A stretch of DNA of 64,000 bases, taken from Murinocardiopsis flavida (GTDB lineage Bacteria; Actinomycetota; Actinomycetes; Streptosporangiales; Streptosporangiaceae). The notes under the pieces were generated by a model. The model ran no database searches. It saw only the letters and a program-made list of their open reading frames with translations, and was not told where the DNA came from. Position 1 is the stretch's first letter. Every line of letters begins with the position of its first letter. The stretch spans positions 1-64,000 of the forward strand of contig NZ_PYGA01000025.1 in the NCBI RefSeq assembly GCF_003014485.1, given 5' to 3'. Position numbers and translations under genes: made by a program. Below, one piece after another: positions 41,819 to 50,533 of the stretch.

Positions 41819-43330
41819 TCAGCGCAGAGGAAGCCCGAGATGGGGCCAGACGGAATGGCTGAAGACCAGCACCAGTGCGACCATCAGCGGCCCCAGCAGG
41901 GCGGACAGTCGGATCAGGTCGGCACGTCGGTAGGTGGGCACGTCGGGCAGGTCGGCGAACATCGCCACCGGCTTGGCAGAGGACGGGAGTGTGTGGCAGA
42001 ACCCGGCCGCGGCCGTCGAGGCGAACGCGACCGCCGCGGGGTCGAGTCCGGACGCGACCGCGAGGGGGACGATCACCGGGATGAGGACGGCCGAGCGTGC
42101 CGAACGCGACTGGAGCACCAGGTGCGCCGCTGCGCTCACCGTGACGACCATGGTCAACACGACCGTGCCGTCGCCCGGCCCGAACCCGCCGAGGGCGATC
42201 CCGGCGAGCCAGTCGGCGGCGCCCGACCGCGCGAGCGCGTCGCCGAGCGCGGCCGTGCAGACCATGAACAGCAGCAGGGCCCAAGGGACCGAGGCGAGGG
42301 CCGCCGACATGCGCACCGTCCCGAGCCCCGGTGCGGTCGCGGCGAGGGCGCCGACGAGCGCGACGAGCGTGGGGGAGAAGCCGTGCAGGGGCTCGGTGCA
42401 CCACAGCACCACGACTCCGACGAGGACGCCGAGCATGCGCAGCTGCGCCCCGGTGAGGGGTCCGGTGGCGCCGTCGCCGACGAGCTCGGCCAACCGGTCC
42501 CGCCGCAGCTTCAGCGGGTCGCGGCGCTCGGCGCGGTCGGTCATGGTGATCAGCACCAGCTCGGCCGCCAGGTGCGAGCTGACCACCGCGAGGGGCAGGC
42601 CGAGCAGCAGCCACTGCCCGAACCCGATCCCCGTCCCGGTCATGGCCGCGAGCACCTCACTGGTGATGAGGTGCGCCGCGGCACCGATGAGAGAGGCGAC
42701 CGCCGACAGCAGAACAACGGTGGGGAACAGCAGCGCGAGCGCCCGCACCAGGACGGGGCGGTCCGTGAGCAGCCGCGCCAAGGCCAGGAAGACAGGGAGC
42801 ACGAGGGCCGCGCGGCCCGAAGTCGCCGGGACCGCCAGCGCGGTCAGCAGCACCGCGAGCGTGGTCATATGGGCGAGCTGGCGCGGGCTGCGGGCCCGCG
42901 CGATCAGCGCGAGCGCGGCCCGCGCCGGCAGCCCGCTCGCGCTCACCCCGGCGGCGATCACGCAGGCGGCGACGAGCAGCCAGATCGTCTCCGACCCGAG
43001 GACGCCGAACACGGCCTCCTCGGCGAGCAGGCCGCACGCCACGAGCGCGGCCGCGGCGGTGAGTCCGATGAAGACGTCGTCCAGCCGGGTGAGGGTCCAG
43101 CCGACCAGCGCCGCCGCGAACACCGTGATCGTGCCCCGGCCGGTGTCCGTCAGCCCGGACTGCCCGCCGGACTGCCCTCCGAACTGCCCGCCGGGCAGCA
43201 GCGTGTAGAGCGCGGCGAGCCCGCCTGCCGCCGCCAGCGTGCCCGTGACAACGAGGAGGCGGCGCGCAATGGTGCGGCGGGGGACAGCGGGCGAATCCCG
43301 ATCGGCGGGCGTCGGGGGCTCTGGACTCAT
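41819..43330 (-). CDS. SLC13/DASS-family anion:sodium symporter-like permease
   Basis: 503 residues, about 12 membrane segments. LVVTGTLAAAGGLAALYTLLPG, AALVGWTLTRLDDVFIGLTAAAALV, TSGRAALVLPVFLALARL and the C-terminal FASTAAAGFCHTLPSSAKPVAMFADL (SNT-like loop) fit the DASS/CitT group of dicarboxylate carriers. ATG 43330; a GTG at 43339 is an alternative. Probably imports a small organic acid for the glycerate kinase route. Confidence 0.78.
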   Translation of the reverse strand: MSPEPPTPADRDSPAVPRRTIARRLLVVTGTLAAAGGLAALYTLLPGGQFGGQSGGQSGLTDTGRGTITVFAAALVGWTLTRLDDVFIGLTAAAALVACGLLAEEAVFGVLGSETIWLLVAACVIAAGVSASGLPARAALALIARARSPRQLAHMTTLAVLLTALAVPATSGRAALVLPVFLALARLLTDRPVLVRALALLFPTVVLLSAVASLIGAAAHLITSEVLAAMTGTGIGFGQWLLLGLPLAVVSSHLAAELVLITMTDRAERRDPLKLRRDRLAELVGDGATGPLTGAQLRMLGVLVGVVVLWCTEPLHGFSPTLVALVGALAATAPGLGTVRMSAALASVPWALLLFMVCTAALGDALARSGAADWLAGIALGGFGPGDGTVVLTMVVTVSAAAHLVLQSRSARSAVLIPVIVPLAVASGLDPAAVAFASTAAAGFCHTLPSSAKPVAMFADLPDVPTYRRADLIRLSALLGPLMVALVLVFSHSVWPHLGLPLR

Positions 43331-43917
43331 GGAGACCACAGTCGGACCTGGGACTGAAAGACCGATTAACGCCAGATGAGTGTTTGTTCACGGAGCGTTC
43401 CGCAAAGCACGGGACCAGCGCAGCAGTACGTTCATGTCCCAATAGGCCGGTCTCGCGCACCGTGTGCGCGGGCGTCGGTCATGACGGCTTCGTCGGATCC
43501 GGTACCGCCGTCGCACGCGGAGTGGCGGCGATCGGCGGGGAATGCGAGGGAAGCGGACAACGGAAACACGACTGCGCCCGCGGCCGTTGCTGCTGCTTTC
43601 GACCGCAGGCGGCCCGCATCCGGCACTGCGACAAGGCCGCCCCGCGGACGGGCCGCCCCCGAAAGGCCGGAAGCCCCCCGCAGCCGAGCGACACGACCGG
43701 CGGGGCCGTTGCCGAACACCAACCGGCGATGTGCTGCCGGACCGTCCGTCGTGCTGCCGGACCGTCCGTCGCGGTTGGGACCGGGTGTGGTCTGGGCGGG
43801 TGGGCGGGTGTGCCAGGCGGTTGACGGGTGATGTCGCGCGGCGGGGTGCCTGGGGCCCGGGGGCATAATGGGGACCGATTCGATGATTCAGGCTCGCGGA
43901 ACGGTCATGAGGTGTTG
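43331..43917. other. 587-bp gap between SLC13 and IclR genes
   Basis: No gene is supported: open frames here have no recognisable motif and Cys/Arg-rich, shadow-like composition. It holds a perfect tandem 20-mer, GTGCTGCCGGACCGTCCGTC, at 43731-43750 and 43751-43770, and a -10-like CATAAT at 43864-43869, about 50 bases before the iclR start. Confidence 0.6.
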
Positions 43918-44649
43918 ATGGATCCCGATTCGCCTTCCGCCAAGGAGCACCGCACCGTCACCCGGATCACGACGATCCTGGAGACGGTGGCCGGGGCCGA
44001 GGGCGGTGTCCGGCTGCGGGACGTCGTCGACGTACTCGACGCGCCGAAGTCCTCGGTGTACGGACTCGTCCAGGGGCTCGCCGCGGTCGGCTACCTGGAG
44101 GAGCGCGAAGGGGTGTACCGCATGGGCCCCGCTGTGACCATGCTGCTGTCGCCCAACCGCTCCGCGCTGATCTCGGCGGCGCGGCCCGCGCTGGAGCACC
44201 TGCGCCGCCAGTTCGACGAGACCGTCACCCTCGCCGTGCGGGTGGGCTACTCCACGGTGTACCTGGACTCGGTGGAGTCGAGCCGGCCGATCCGCTACTC
44301 CGCGCCGCTGCGCCAGCGCCGCCCGCTCTACCCCACGAGCGCGGGCAAGTGCCTGCTCGCGTTCATGCCGCCGAACCTGCGGGGCTCCTACCTGGTGAGC
44401 GCGGTGGACGAGGGTGAACGCGGCGCGGTGGTCGCCGAGCTCGCCCAGGTCAGGGAGGAGGGGGTCGCCTACAACCGCGGCGACACCCTGCCCGACGTGA
44501 CCGCGGCGGGGGCGATCGTGCTGCTGGGCGACCGCCCGGTCGCCGCCGTGGCGTGCGCGGGGCCGACGAACCGGATGGCCGGCGGGCTCGACGCCGTCGG
44601 GCGCGCGGTGCGCTCGACCGCCGACGACATCGCGCGCCGCATCTCCTGA
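43918..44649 (+). CDS. IclR-family transcriptional regulator (itaconate locus)
   Basis: 243 residues. HTH: TRITTILETVAGAEGGVRLRDVVDVLDAPKSSVYGLVQGLAAVGYLEER; effector domain with LYPTSAGKCLLAFM and VAYNRGDTLPDVTAAGAIVL. It is the first of a rightward run ahead of the MaoC and CitE genes. It is the only local candidate to bind the GTTCTTATATAAGAAC sites repeated across this locus. Confidence 0.87.
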   Translation: MDPDSPSAKEHRTVTRITTILETVAGAEGGVRLRDVVDVLDAPKSSVYGLVQGLAAVGYLEEREGVYRMGPAVTMLLSPNRSALISAARPALEHLRRQFDETVTLAVRVGYSTVYLDSVESSRPIRYSAPLRQRRPLYPTSAGKCLLAFMPPNLRGSYLVSAVDEGERGAVVAELAQVREEGVAYNRGDTLPDVTAAGAIVLLGDRPVAAVACAGPTNRMAGGLDAVGRAVRSTADDIARRIS

Positions 44650-44682
44650 CGGCGTCGACGCCATGCGGATATACGTCCCTTC

Positions 44683-44698
44683 ATACGCATATGAGAAC
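44683..44698. promoter_or_regulatory. Degenerate copy of the GTTCTTATATAAGAAC operator before the MaoC gene
   Basis: ATACGCATATGAGAAC matches the perfect 16-mer seen at 48977 and 49318 at 11 of 16 positions, including the right half ATAT-AGAAC. It also shows TTCATA-4-TATGAG symmetry (44680-44695). 73 bases upstream of the MaoC start. Confidence 0.5.
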
Positions 44699-44770
44699 AT
44701 TCCCGGAACGGGAAACGACCGCGGACCGGGGCCGTCGCTCCGGGCGCCGACAGCAGGGAGTTGAGGCACG

Positions 44771-45295
44771 GTGCACGGAGGCCGACAGGACGAGGAGACC
44801 GGCGGAGCAGGCGGCGACCTGCCGCGGACGGTGCAGCGCGGCCTGTACTTCGAGGAGCTGAGCACGGAGACGGTCTATGACCACCGGCCCGGCCGCACGG
44901 TCACCGAGGCCGACAACACGTTCTTCAGCACACTCACCATGAACCCGCAGAGCCTGCACCTCGACGCGCACTTCAGCGCGGCGACGGAGTTCGGCCGCCC
45001 CCTCGTGAACAGCCTGTTCACGCTGTCCACGCTGGTGGGGTTGAGCGTCGCGCAGATCACCCAGGGCACGACGGTCGCCAACCTCGGGTTCGGCGCCGTC
45101 GAGTTCCCCAGCCCCGTATTCCACGGGGACACCCTCTACGCCGAGACCCGCGTGCTCGACAAGCGGCTGTCGCGGTCGCGCCCCGGCAACGGGGTCGTCC
45201 GCTTCGAGCACCGCGCGCACAACCAGGACGGCGAACTGGTGGCGCGCGCCGAGCGCACCGCTCTGATCCTGCTCCGCCCGCAGGCGGACGCCTGA
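44771..45295 (+). CDS. MaoC-family enoyl-CoA hydratase (itaconyl-/mesaconyl-CoA hydratase candidate)
   Basis: 174 residues, hot-dog fold. [42 protein letters not shown] has the catalytic Asp (TEAD) and His (LHLD) of R-specific hydratases; [25 protein letters not shown] is typical of mesaconyl/itaconyl-CoA hydratases. GTG 44771. One-base overlap with the CitE gene (TGATG). Proposed to hydrate itaconyl-CoA (via mesaconyl form) to citramalyl-CoA, as Ich in Pseudomonas. Confidence 0.83.
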   Translation: MHGGRQDEETGGAGGDLPRTVQRGLYFEELSTETVYDHRPGRTVTEADNTFFSTLTMNPQSLHLDAHFSAATEFGRPLVNSLFTLSTLVGLSVAQITQGTTVANLGFGAVEFPSPVFHGDTLYAETRVLDKRLSRSRPGNGVVRFEHRAHNQDGELVARAERTALILLRPQADA

Positions 45296-46131
45296 TGGGC
45301 GCGCCGGTGGAACCGTCGGTGGAGCTGCCGGGCCCCGCGCTGCTGTTCTGTCCCGGCGACCGGCCCGACCGCTACGACAAGGCCGCCGGGCGCGCCGACG
45401 CCGTCATCCTCGACCTGGAGGACAGCGTCGCCCCTGAGGACAAGGAGCGGGCCCGCGCCGAGGTGGTCGGGGCGCTCGGCCGGCTCGACCCCGCGCGCAC
45501 GGTCGTGCGCGTCAACGCGCCGGGCACGGAGTGGTGGGACGGCGACGTCGCCGCCGTCGCGGCGGCGGGCGTGCGGCTGGTGATGCTGCCCAAGGCGCAG
45601 TCGCCGGAGGACGTCGCGGCGCTCGCCCCCGCGGGGGTGATCGCGCTGTGCGAGACCGCGGCCGGGGTGCTCGCCGCGCCGCAGATCGCCGCGGCCCCGT
45701 CCTGCCTGGCACTGAGCTGGGGCGGTGAGGACCTCATGGCGGACCTCGGCGGCGCGTCGAGCCGCGGCGCCGACGGAGCCTACCGCGACGTCGTCCGGCA
45801 CGCCCGCTCGGCCGTCCTGCTCGCTGCGGCGGCGCATCGGCGCCCCGCCGTCGACACCGTCCACCTCGACATCGGCGACCTCGACGGCCTCGCGGCCGCG
45901 TCGGTCGACGCGGCGGAGTCGGGCTTCGCCGCGAAGATGTGCATCCACCCCGACCACGCCGCCGTCATCAGGTCGTCCTTCGCCCCCGCACCCGCCGACG
46001 CCGCATGGGCGCGGGGCGTCCTCGCCGCGGCGCGGGACGAGCCGTCGGGCGTGTTCCGCTACGAGGGGCGGATGATCGACGCCCCGGTGCTCGCCCAGGC
46101 CGAGTCCATCGTGCGCAGAGCGTGCGGCTGA
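45295..46131 (+). CDS. CitE-like CoA-ester lyase (citramalyl-CoA lyase candidate)
   Basis: 278 residues, HpcH/HpaI-CitE fold. ALLFCPGDRPDRYDKA, ADAVILDLEDSVAPEDKERAR, VVRVNAPGT (Arg), ALCETAAGV (metal Glu) and LSWGGEDLMADLG (metal Asp) are all present. Following a MaoC hydratase it most likely splits citramalyl-CoA into acetyl-CoA and pyruvate, as Ccl of itaconate degradation. Last gene of the iclR-maoC-citE run. Confidence 0.87.
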   Translation: MGAPVEPSVELPGPALLFCPGDRPDRYDKAAGRADAVILDLEDSVAPEDKERARAEVVGALGRLDPARTVVRVNAPGTEWWDGDVAAVAAAGVRLVMLPKAQSPEDVAALAPAGVIALCETAAGVLAAPQIAAAPSCLALSWGGEDLMADLGGASSRGADGAYRDVVRHARSAVLLAAAAHRRPAVDTVHLDIGDLDGLAAASVDAAESGFAAKMCIHPDHAAVIRSSFAPAPADAAWARGVLAAARDEPSGVFRYEGRMIDAPVLAQAESIVRRACG

Positions 46132-46173
46132 GCTCGGCCCCGGCGCCGGGCCGCCGCCCGCGCAGATGCACGA

Positions 46174-46234
46174 CTGGTGGGAACACTCCAGCGTGGTGCT
46201 TCGTGCCGCCGGGTGCTTCGCAGCCGCGACGGCA
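46174..46234 (+). repeat. Dispersed ~60-bp intergenic repeat, copy C
   Basis: CTGGTGGGAACACTCCAGCG then TGGTGCTTCGTGCCGCCGGG and TGCTTCGCAGCCGCGACGGC: the same element as at 35053 and 35201, about 11 kb away. Here it abuts the CCCGGGGG tandem array. Confidence 0.82.
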
Positions 46235-46245
46235 GCCGATACCTC

Positions 46246-46510
46246 CTGCTCCCGGGGGCTTCGCGGTCCCGCCCGCTTCGCGGTCCCCTGCTCCCGGGGG
46301 TGGGTTCGCTGTCCCCTCCTTCCGGGGGCTTTGCGGTCCCCGGCTCCCGGGGGGTTCGCGGTCCCGCCCTCTTTGCGGTCCCCTCTTGCCGGGGGGCGCT
46401 GTCCCCTGCTCCCGGGGGCTTCGCGGTCCCCTGCTGTGCCCGCTTCGCGGCGTGGCGCGCAGCGGGGGACCGCGACGGCGGCCGCCCCCTCCTTCCGGGG
46501 GCTGTGCGGA
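46246..46510. repeat. Tandem array of ~17-28 bp CTCCCGGGGGCTTCGCGGTC units
   Basis: At least eight consecutive units (starts near 46246, 46271, 46288, 46316, 46341, 46366, 46383, 46406) share GGTCCC endings and a CCGGGGGCTTYGCGG body; two more decayed units lie to 46510. It fills most of the 435-bp space between convergent citE and the dehydrogenase. There are no spacers of constant size, so it is not CRISPR. Each unit can form a small CCCGGGGG-based stem. Confidence 0.85.
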
Positions 46511-46566
46511 CGCTCTCCCCTTTCGTCCGGGGCGCCGGGGTGCGGAAGGGGTCTCGGAACCGGGGG

Positions 46567-47733
46567 TCAGTAGGAGCGGGGGAGGCCGAGGGTGTGTTGG
46601 GCGAGGTAGTTGAGGACCATCTCCTGGCTGACCGGCGCCAGCCGCAGGATCCGCGACTCGCGGAAGTAGCGCTCCACGTGGTACTCGGTGGCGTAGCCCA
46701 TGCCCCCGTGCGTCTGCACCGCGCGGTCGGCCGCCGCGAACCCGGCCTCGGCGCACAGGTACTTGGCCATGTTCGCCTCGGTGCCGCACGGGCGCCCCTG
46801 GTCGTAGCGCCAGGCGGCGTTGCGGGCCATCAGCCGCGCGGCGTCGAGCCGGGCGCGGGACTCGGCGAGCGGGAAGGCGACGCCCTGGTTGCTGCCGATG
46901 GGCCGGTCGAACACGACGCGGTCCTTGGCGTAGCGCACGGCGGCGTCCAGCGCGGCGCGCCCGATCCCGAGGGCCTCGTGCGCGAGCAGGATCCGTTCGG
47001 GGTTGAGCCCGTCGAGGAGGTAGCGGAACCCGTCGCCCTCGTTGCCGATGCGGGCCGAGGCCGGGACCCGCAGCCCGTCGATGAAGACCTCGTTGGAGGA
47101 GACCGCGTTGCGCCCCATCTTGGGGATCGGCCGGATGTCCATGGCGGAGCGGTCGATGTCGACCAGGAACAGCGACATCCCGTCGGTGGGCCGCTCGACC
47201 TGGTCGCGGGGCGTGGTGCGGGTGATGAGCACCATCTTCTGGGACTCGGCGGCCTTGGTGATCCAGACCTTGCGCCCGTCGATGACGTAGTCGTCGCCGT
47301 CGCGGCGCGCGAACGTCGAGATCCGGGTGGTGTCGGTCCCGGCGTCGGGCTCGGTCACCGCGAAGCACACGTGCAGGCTCCCGTCGACCACGGAGGGCAG
47401 GATCTCGCGCCGGAGCTCCTCGCTGCCGTGCTTGACGATCGTGTTGATGCCGAAGATGGTCAGGTGCAGGGTGCTGCACCCGTTCATCCCGGCGCCGGAG
47501 GCGGCGACCTCCTCCAGCAGGATGGCGGCCTCCTGGATGCCGAGCCCGCCGCCGCCGTAGGCCTCTGGCACGGCGATCCCCAGCCAGCCGGCCTCGGCGA
47601 AGGCGGTGTAGAACGCCCACGGGAACTCGTGGGCGGCGTCGCGCGCGGCCCAGTAGTCGGCGTCGAAGCGGGCGGCGAGGTCGGCGACGGCGTCGGCGAT
47701 CGCGCGCTGGTCGTCGGTCAGGTCGAAGTCCAC
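46567..47733 (-). CDS. Acyl-CoA dehydrogenase (itaconate locus)
   Basis: 388 residues. FDLTDDQRAIADAVADLA, AVTEPDAGTDTTRISTFA, DYVIDGRKVWITKA, VQTHGGMGYATEYHVERYFRESRILRLAPVSQEMVLNYLAQ. GTG 47731-47733 behind GAGGAG. A dehydrogenase of this kind accompanies ict-ich-ccl in Pseudomonas aeruginosa (PA0879). The usual GTSEIQ near the end reads APVSQEM, as in that branch. Coupled to the CoA-transferase four bases upstream. Confidence 0.85.
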   Translation of the reverse strand: MDFDLTDDQRAIADAVADLAARFDADYWAARDAAHEFPWAFYTAFAEAGWLGIAVPEAYGGGGLGIQEAAILLEEVAASGAGMNGCSTLHLTIFGINTIVKHGSEELRREILPSVVDGSLHVCFAVTEPDAGTDTTRISTFARRDGDDYVIDGRKVWITKAAESQKMVLITRTTPRDQVERPTDGMSLFLVDIDRSAMDIRPIPKMGRNAVSSNEVFIDGLRVPASARIGNEGDGFRYLLDGLNPERILLAHEALGIGRAALDAAVRYAKDRVVFDRPIGSNQGVAFPLAESRARLDAARLMARNAAWRYDQGRPCGTEANMAKYLCAEAGFAAADRAVQTHGGMGYATEYHVERYFRESRILRLAPVSQEMVLNYLAQHTLGLPRSY

Positions 47734-47737
47734 GGTG

Positions 47738-48946
47738 TCACTCCTCCTCACGGCCGAACGCGCCTTGGGCGCGCAGGGCGTCGATCGCGGCGGCGTCGTA
47801 GCCGAGCTCGCCCATGACCTCTGCGGTGTGCTGGCCCAGCGTCGGCGGCGGCGCAGAGGGGCGCGCCGGGGTTTCGGACGCCCGGAACGGGAAGCCGGTC
47901 CCCACGTAGGTGCCGGCGACCGGGTGCGGCAGCCGGACGATCTGCTCGCGCTCCTCCGCCCACGGGTCGGAGTACAGCTCGGCGATGGTGTTGATGTTGC
48001 CGCTGGGGATGCCCCGCTCGGCGAGGGCGTCGAGCCAGTACGCCGAGGTCTGTTCGGCGAGCAGCGGTTCGATGACCGCGTTGAGGGCGTCGCGGTGCTC
48101 GACCCGCAGCGCGTTGGTGCCGAACCGGGGGTCCTCGGCGAGGCCGTTGCCGAGCAGCGCGCAGAAGGACGCCCAGAACTTGTCGTTGGGCACGGCGACG
48201 GTGATCCAGCCGTCGGCGGTGGCGTACGCCTGGTAGGGCGCGATCATCTCGTGCTGCGAACCGCGCCGCTGCGGCGAGCGTCCGGTGTGGAAGTACATCC
48301 CGGCGCCGTAGACGTGCCAGGACATCTGCGCTTCGAGCAGCGAGAGGTCCATGTACTGGCCGCGCCCGGTGCGTTCGCGGGCCTGGAGGCCCATGAGCGC
48401 GGCGATGATCCCCCAGGTGCCGCCGTTCAGGTCGGCGACGGGGAACCCGGCCTTGACCGGCTCGCCGCCGGGCGCGCCGGTGACCCCCATGAGGCCGCCC
48501 ATGCCCTGGGCGATGAGGTCGTATCCGGGCCGGTCGCGGTGGCGGCCGGTCTGGCCGAAACCGCTGATGGCGATGTAGATGAGCCGGGGGTTCGCCTCGC
48601 TCAGCGCGGCGTGGTCCAGGCCCCATTTCGCCATGGTGCCCGGCCGGTAGTTCTCCACGAGGATGTCGGCCTCGGCGGCGAGCTCGCGGGCGATCGCGCG
48701 GCCCGCCTCGGTCTTCAGGTCCAGGGTGATTCCGCGCTTGCTGCGGTTGGCCGCCATGAAGTAGACGGACTCGCGCTCCTGCGCCCCGCCGACGAAGGGC
48801 GGCCCCCATCCCCGCGTCTCGTCGCCGGTCAGCGGCGGTTCCACCTTCACGACCTCGGCGCCCATGTCGCCCAGGAACTGCGTGCAGTAGGGGCCCGCGA
48901 GGACGCGGGACAGGTCCAGGACGCGGATCCCTGCTAACGGCGGCAT
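47738..48946 (-). CDS. CaiB/BaiF-family CoA-transferase (itaconate CoA-transferase candidate)
   Basis: 402 residues. GIRVLDLSRVLAGPYCTQFLGDMGAEVVKVEPPLTGDETRGWGPPF, NRSKRGITLDLKTEAG, ENYRPGTMAKWGLDHAAL, and AISGFGQTGRHRDRPGYDLIAQGMGG with the class III catalytic Asp in RPGYDLIAQ. Transfers CoA between acids. First gene of a leftward pair with the dehydrogenase; a perfect palindrome lies 31 bases upstream of its start. Candidate Ict. Confidence 0.87.
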   Translation of the reverse strand: MPPLAGIRVLDLSRVLAGPYCTQFLGDMGAEVVKVEPPLTGDETRGWGPPFVGGAQERESVYFMAANRSKRGITLDLKTEAGRAIARELAAEADILVENYRPGTMAKWGLDHAALSEANPRLIYIAISGFGQTGRHRDRPGYDLIAQGMGGLMGVTGAPGGEPVKAGFPVADLNGGTWGIIAALMGLQARERTGRGQYMDLSLLEAQMSWHVYGAGMYFHTGRSPQRRGSQHEMIAPYQAYATADGWITVAVPNDKFWASFCALLGNGLAEDPRFGTNALRVEHRDALNAVIEPLLAEQTSAYWLDALAERGIPSGNINTIAELYSDPWAEEREQIVRLPHPVAGTYVGTGFPFRASETPARPSAPPPTLGQHTAEVMGELGYDAAAIDALRAQGAFGREEE

Positions 48947-48976
48947 CTCGACTGCCCCTCTCGGTCGCCTGTGTTC

Positions 48977-49333
48977 GTTCTTATATAAGAACAATCGTTC
49001 GTACTCAGGGACACCGTAACCGATGTGGCCCCGAGTGGGGCAGGGGAGGCGGCGTGCCCGCCGGTGCGGGCCGCGTGGCTGCGGCGCTGCGTCGGGATCA
49101 CCTTGTGTGCGTATATAGGAACAGTGGAAGAGTCTTCCTGGGTCGTTGCGGCGCACTCGGTCCGCAGGTGCGGTGGCGGTCGTGTTCCGGGCATCCGGCG
49201 TGCCCGTGCCGCTCCGCACGAAGGGACCGTGGGGCGGGCCTGTCGGGGTCCGCCGCGACGATCATGATTGACAGTGATTTGCGTCTCGCCCTACTGTCCA
49301 GGGGGTCACGTGATCGAGTTCTTATATAAGAAC
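48977..49333. promoter_or_regulatory. Operator cluster GTTCTTATATAAGAAC in divergent CoA-transferase/TRAP promoter region
   Basis: Perfect 16-bp palindromes GTTCTTATATAAGAAC at 48977-48992 and 49318-49333, and a 13-of-16 copy GTGCGTATATAGGAAC at 49107-49122. The outer two lie 31 bases before the leftward CoA-transferase and 81 bases before the rightward dctP. The remaining sequence of this 468-bp gap has no gene. Confidence 0.85.
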
Positions 49334-49414
49334 GCGTGGCCGAGCAGTGTTCGGTAGGCAACGACGTCGGTTTCCGGTGCCGGGCCCGCCACCCGACCGT
49401 TGTGGAGGTAGAGC

Positions 49415-50533
49415 GTGCACGATCGGCGCCGTGAGCTGAGAGACCCCCCGTCCCGCGGGCGGGGTTCGCCGTCCCGGGGCGCGCGCACCGGTGCCGCCGC
49501 ACTGCTGCTCGCCCTCGCCGCGGCGACCGGGTGCACCCCGGCACCCGTCGAACCGGGGGAGGACGGCCGGTACACGATCGTCCTCGGCGACTCCTACCCG
49601 GTGGGCCACCCCATCTCCGAGCACGGTGCCGAGTACTTCATGGAGCGCGCCGAGAAGCTCAGCGGCGGCCGGATCACGTTCGAGTACTACCCCTCGGAGC
49701 AGATGGGCGCCGCCGACGAATTGATCGACTTCACCGGCGCCGGCGTCGTCGACATGGCATCCGTCGCACCCGCCTACGTCCCCGCCAAGCTTCCGATGTC
49801 GGGGGTCGCCGACCTCCCCGGCATGGTGTCGTCCTCCTGCGAGGGCGCACTCGCCACCGAGGCGCTGATGTCCGAGGGCGGCGTGCTGTTCGAGGAGGAG
49901 TTCCAGCGCTACGGCGTGCGCCCGCTCGTCATCGGCCTCATCCCCTCCTACGAGCTCATGACGGGCAGCACCGAGGTGACGGCGCCCGACCAGGCCCAGG
50001 GCATGCAACTGCGGTCCTCCGGCGGGACGATCGACGGGGTCGTGACCTCGTTGGGCGCCTCGCCCGTGAGCATGCCGGCGCCGGAGATGTACGAGGCCAT
50101 CTCCCGCGGCACCGTCGACGGCACCGTCCTGGCGCCGTTGAGCGCCCTGCCCTACCGCCTGGACGAGGCCGCGCGGCACTCCACGCTCGGCGCCAACCTC
50201 GGCAGTTTCACCAACACCTACTCCATCAGCGAGGACGTGTGGGACGGCCTGCCCGCCGACCTCCGCGACGCGCTCGGCACCGCCGGGCGCGACACCACCC
50301 GCCACCTGTGCGCGGCCCTGGACGAGGAGAACACCGCCTCGCGCAAGAGCCTCGCCGAAGGCGGGATGGTCTTCCACCGCCTGACCGGCACCCAGCGCGA
50401 GCGCTGGGCTGAGGTGACCGGCCCGGCCCAGCGGCAATGGGCCGAGCACGTCGAGAGCATCGGACGCCCGGGGTCGGACGCGCTCGACTCGATGCACGAC
50501 GAACTGGAGCGTGTCCGCGATGACCGAGAATGA
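49415..50533 (+). CDS. dctP: TRAP transporter solute-binding protein
   Basis: 372 residues. Long basic N-terminus, hydrophobic segment and lipobox ALAAATGCTP, so a lipoprotein as expected in Gram-positives. DctP core: GHPISEHGAEYFMERAEKLSGGRITFEYYPSEQMGAADELIDFTGAGVVDMASVAPAYVP, then LRSSGG and the selectivity-helix Arg region. GTG 49415 behind GGAGG. Captures a carboxylate ligand; itaconate or a C4/C5-dicarboxylate is inferred from the neighbours. TRAP systems are uncommon in actinomycetes. Confidence 0.87.
   Translation: MHDRRRELRDPPSRGRGSPSRGARTGAAALLLALAAATGCTPAPVEPGEDGRYTIVLGDSYPVGHPISEHGAEYFMERAEKLSGGRITFEYYPSEQMGAADELIDFTGAGVVDMASVAPAYVPAKLPMSGVADLPGMVSSSCEGALATEALMSEGGVLFEEEFQRYGVRPLVIGLIPSYELMTGSTEVTAPDQAQGMQLRSSGGTIDGVVTSLGASPVSMPAPEMYEAISRGTVDGTVLAPLSALPYRLDEAARHSTLGANLGSFTNTYSISEDVWDGLPADLRDALGTAGRDTTRHLCAALDEENTASRKSLAEGGMVFHRLTGTQRERWAEVTGPAQRQWAEHVESIGRPGSDALDSMHDELERVRDDRE

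Noticed and set aside
43384-43824. Open frame of 146 codons in the SLC13/IclR gap
   Set aside because: No motif, Cys/Arg-rich shadow-like composition, no ribosome-binding site, and it reads through a perfect 20-bp tandem repeat.
46246-46510. Possible CRISPR array
   Set aside because: Units vary from 17 to 28 bp, there are no unique spacers of constant length, and no cas gene is in the window.
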